From the NCBI RefSeq assembly GCF_040412425.1, contig NC_089767.1:1433469-1497468 (forward strand): a DNA stretch of 64,000 nucleotides, read 5' to 3'. The position numbers and the translations under genes were made by a program. Positions 63,144 through 64,000 of this stretch are shown piece after piece. The DNA is from Macrobrachium rosenbergii (Eukaryota; Arthropoda; Malacostraca; Decapoda; Palaemonidae). Each line of letters begins with the position of its first letter. Within the stretch, counting starts at the first letter, position 1. The notes under the pieces are model-generated. The model did no database searches. It had not been told where the DNA came from and was given only the letters and a program-made list of their open reading frames with translations.

Positions 63144-63692
63144 GATGATCAACTATATTTTTGGTACTTCCACTTACTCTTGCAATAAATTCATACAAAC
63201 TAAGTGAGTTTGATATATTCCTAATATTTAATTTAAGCCTGTAGTTGGACACTTTTGACTTGTGTGAGGCCTGGGATGGAGGTGACGGTGTAAGGTTCCC
63301 AGGGGTGGGGGAAGAGTGCGGAAGGGGCCTAGTTTTTATGCAAGTACGGGGTCCTGAAAGGGTGATGCTTAGGCCCTACTCGGACGGTGCACGGAAGACT
63401 TTAAAAGGAAAATGTCTGTGGGAATAACTCCCTTTAATAGAGAGCCTTAGAAGACACCTTGTTCCCGATGGCGGGATTCTAGATGGAATAAGATTGTTTC
63501 AGAGCTTTTGGGCTGCAGGTGTTTTTGGGCCAGTCCTGTCTCCATTCCTCTTCACTTTTTTATCGATATATTGATCATGCAGCGTTGCGAAACAGTGTCA
63601 AAGCAAATAATATTTGAACGGCATCGTTACTTCATGAACTGTGTTCACTGACTGAGAAGATGATGAGCACAAATTAGAGATTTTTAAAATAA

Positions 63693-63693
63693 C

Positions 63694-63773
<80 letters not shown>
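63693..63773. repeat. (TA)n microsatellite
   Basis: Pure TA run near the right edge of the window; the 230 bases after it hold nothing recognisable. Confidence 0.97.
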
Positions 63774-63775
<2 letters not shown>

Positions 63776-64000
63776 CAGTTCCTATTTACAGTTGAGTGGA
63801 CTTATGGATGACAAATGGACGGAGGTTGAACTTCAGACTTGGGGAATGGGAACCAGTGTTCTCGTGTGACACCATCTGTTGCATCTGGTACTTGGTACTA
63901 GAGTCACCTCCGGGGTTTGCCTGCACTATGCTCATAGCCACTATCCAGAGAGCACCTTCTCCTAGGTTGCTTCGTATATCTTATTTAGATTTCTTGACCT

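Overview
The window looks like a piece of a large, repeat-rich decapod crustacean genome (shrimp or crayfish type). The basis is very long (TA)n, (CT)n and (ATT)n microsatellites, introns of kilobases filled with transposon relics, and arthropod-type split genes with GT/AG introns. There is no operon structure, no rRNA and no CRISPR. I cannot name the species from sequence alone.

Two host genes can be supported, both on the + strand. (1) A core alpha-1,3-fucosyltransferase (GT10 family, FucTA-like) is built from exons 7247-7326, 13033-14254, 19601-19743 and 26536-26788. All splice phases agree, and the protein is about 541 residues with an N-terminal membrane anchor. (2) A RING-finger gene has exons 35410-35640, 37161-37343 and 39392-39925. 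Its last exon encodes a divergent cyclophilin-like domain. The resulting RING-linker-cyclophilin chain recalls primate TRIMCyp without a B-box and is the most interesting item in the window. A possible first exon lies at 30071-30091.

Nearly everything else is mobile or repetitive DNA. Layout: 1-2.5 kb featureless; 2.5-3.4 kb TA microsatellites; 3.9-6.4 kb a 32-bp minisatellite; 6.7-7.5 kb CT tracts around the first fucosyltransferase exon; 7.5-13 kb (intron 1) MITEs, a SINE-like repeat and a tail-to-tail Penelope-like fold-back; 14.3-19.6 kb (intron 2) a MULE with FLYWCH zinc finger, a LINE fragment and hairpin repeats; 19.7-26.5 kb (intron 3) a hAT transposon with 35-bp inverted ends, a hAT MITE and another hAT relic; 27.5-29.4 kb a CR1/jockey-like LINE; 33.4-35.2 kb a hAT with an intact 8-bp target duplication nested in a SINE-like copy; 42.6-44.2 kb a LINE head with PHD finger, zinc knuckles and the start of an endonuclease; 45-48.3 kb a near-perfect 290-bp palindrome, SINE-like DNA and MITE-like duplications; 51.4-57.7 kb a satellite grading from degenerate poly(A)-rich units into a homogeneous 33-bp array; 57.8-59.1 kb a SINE-like copy and an RTE-type reverse transcriptase relic; 60.1-61.3 kb a deleted Merlin/ISXO2-like element; 63-63.8 kb microsatellites.

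The two genes have no evident functional link: one acts in Golgi N-glycan processing, the other is probably a ubiquitin ligase. Their main shared feature is repeat invasion. Members of one hairpin-rich repeat family sit about 40 bp from an exon of each gene, and the fucosyltransferase stop codon lies within sequence resembling the SINE-like family.
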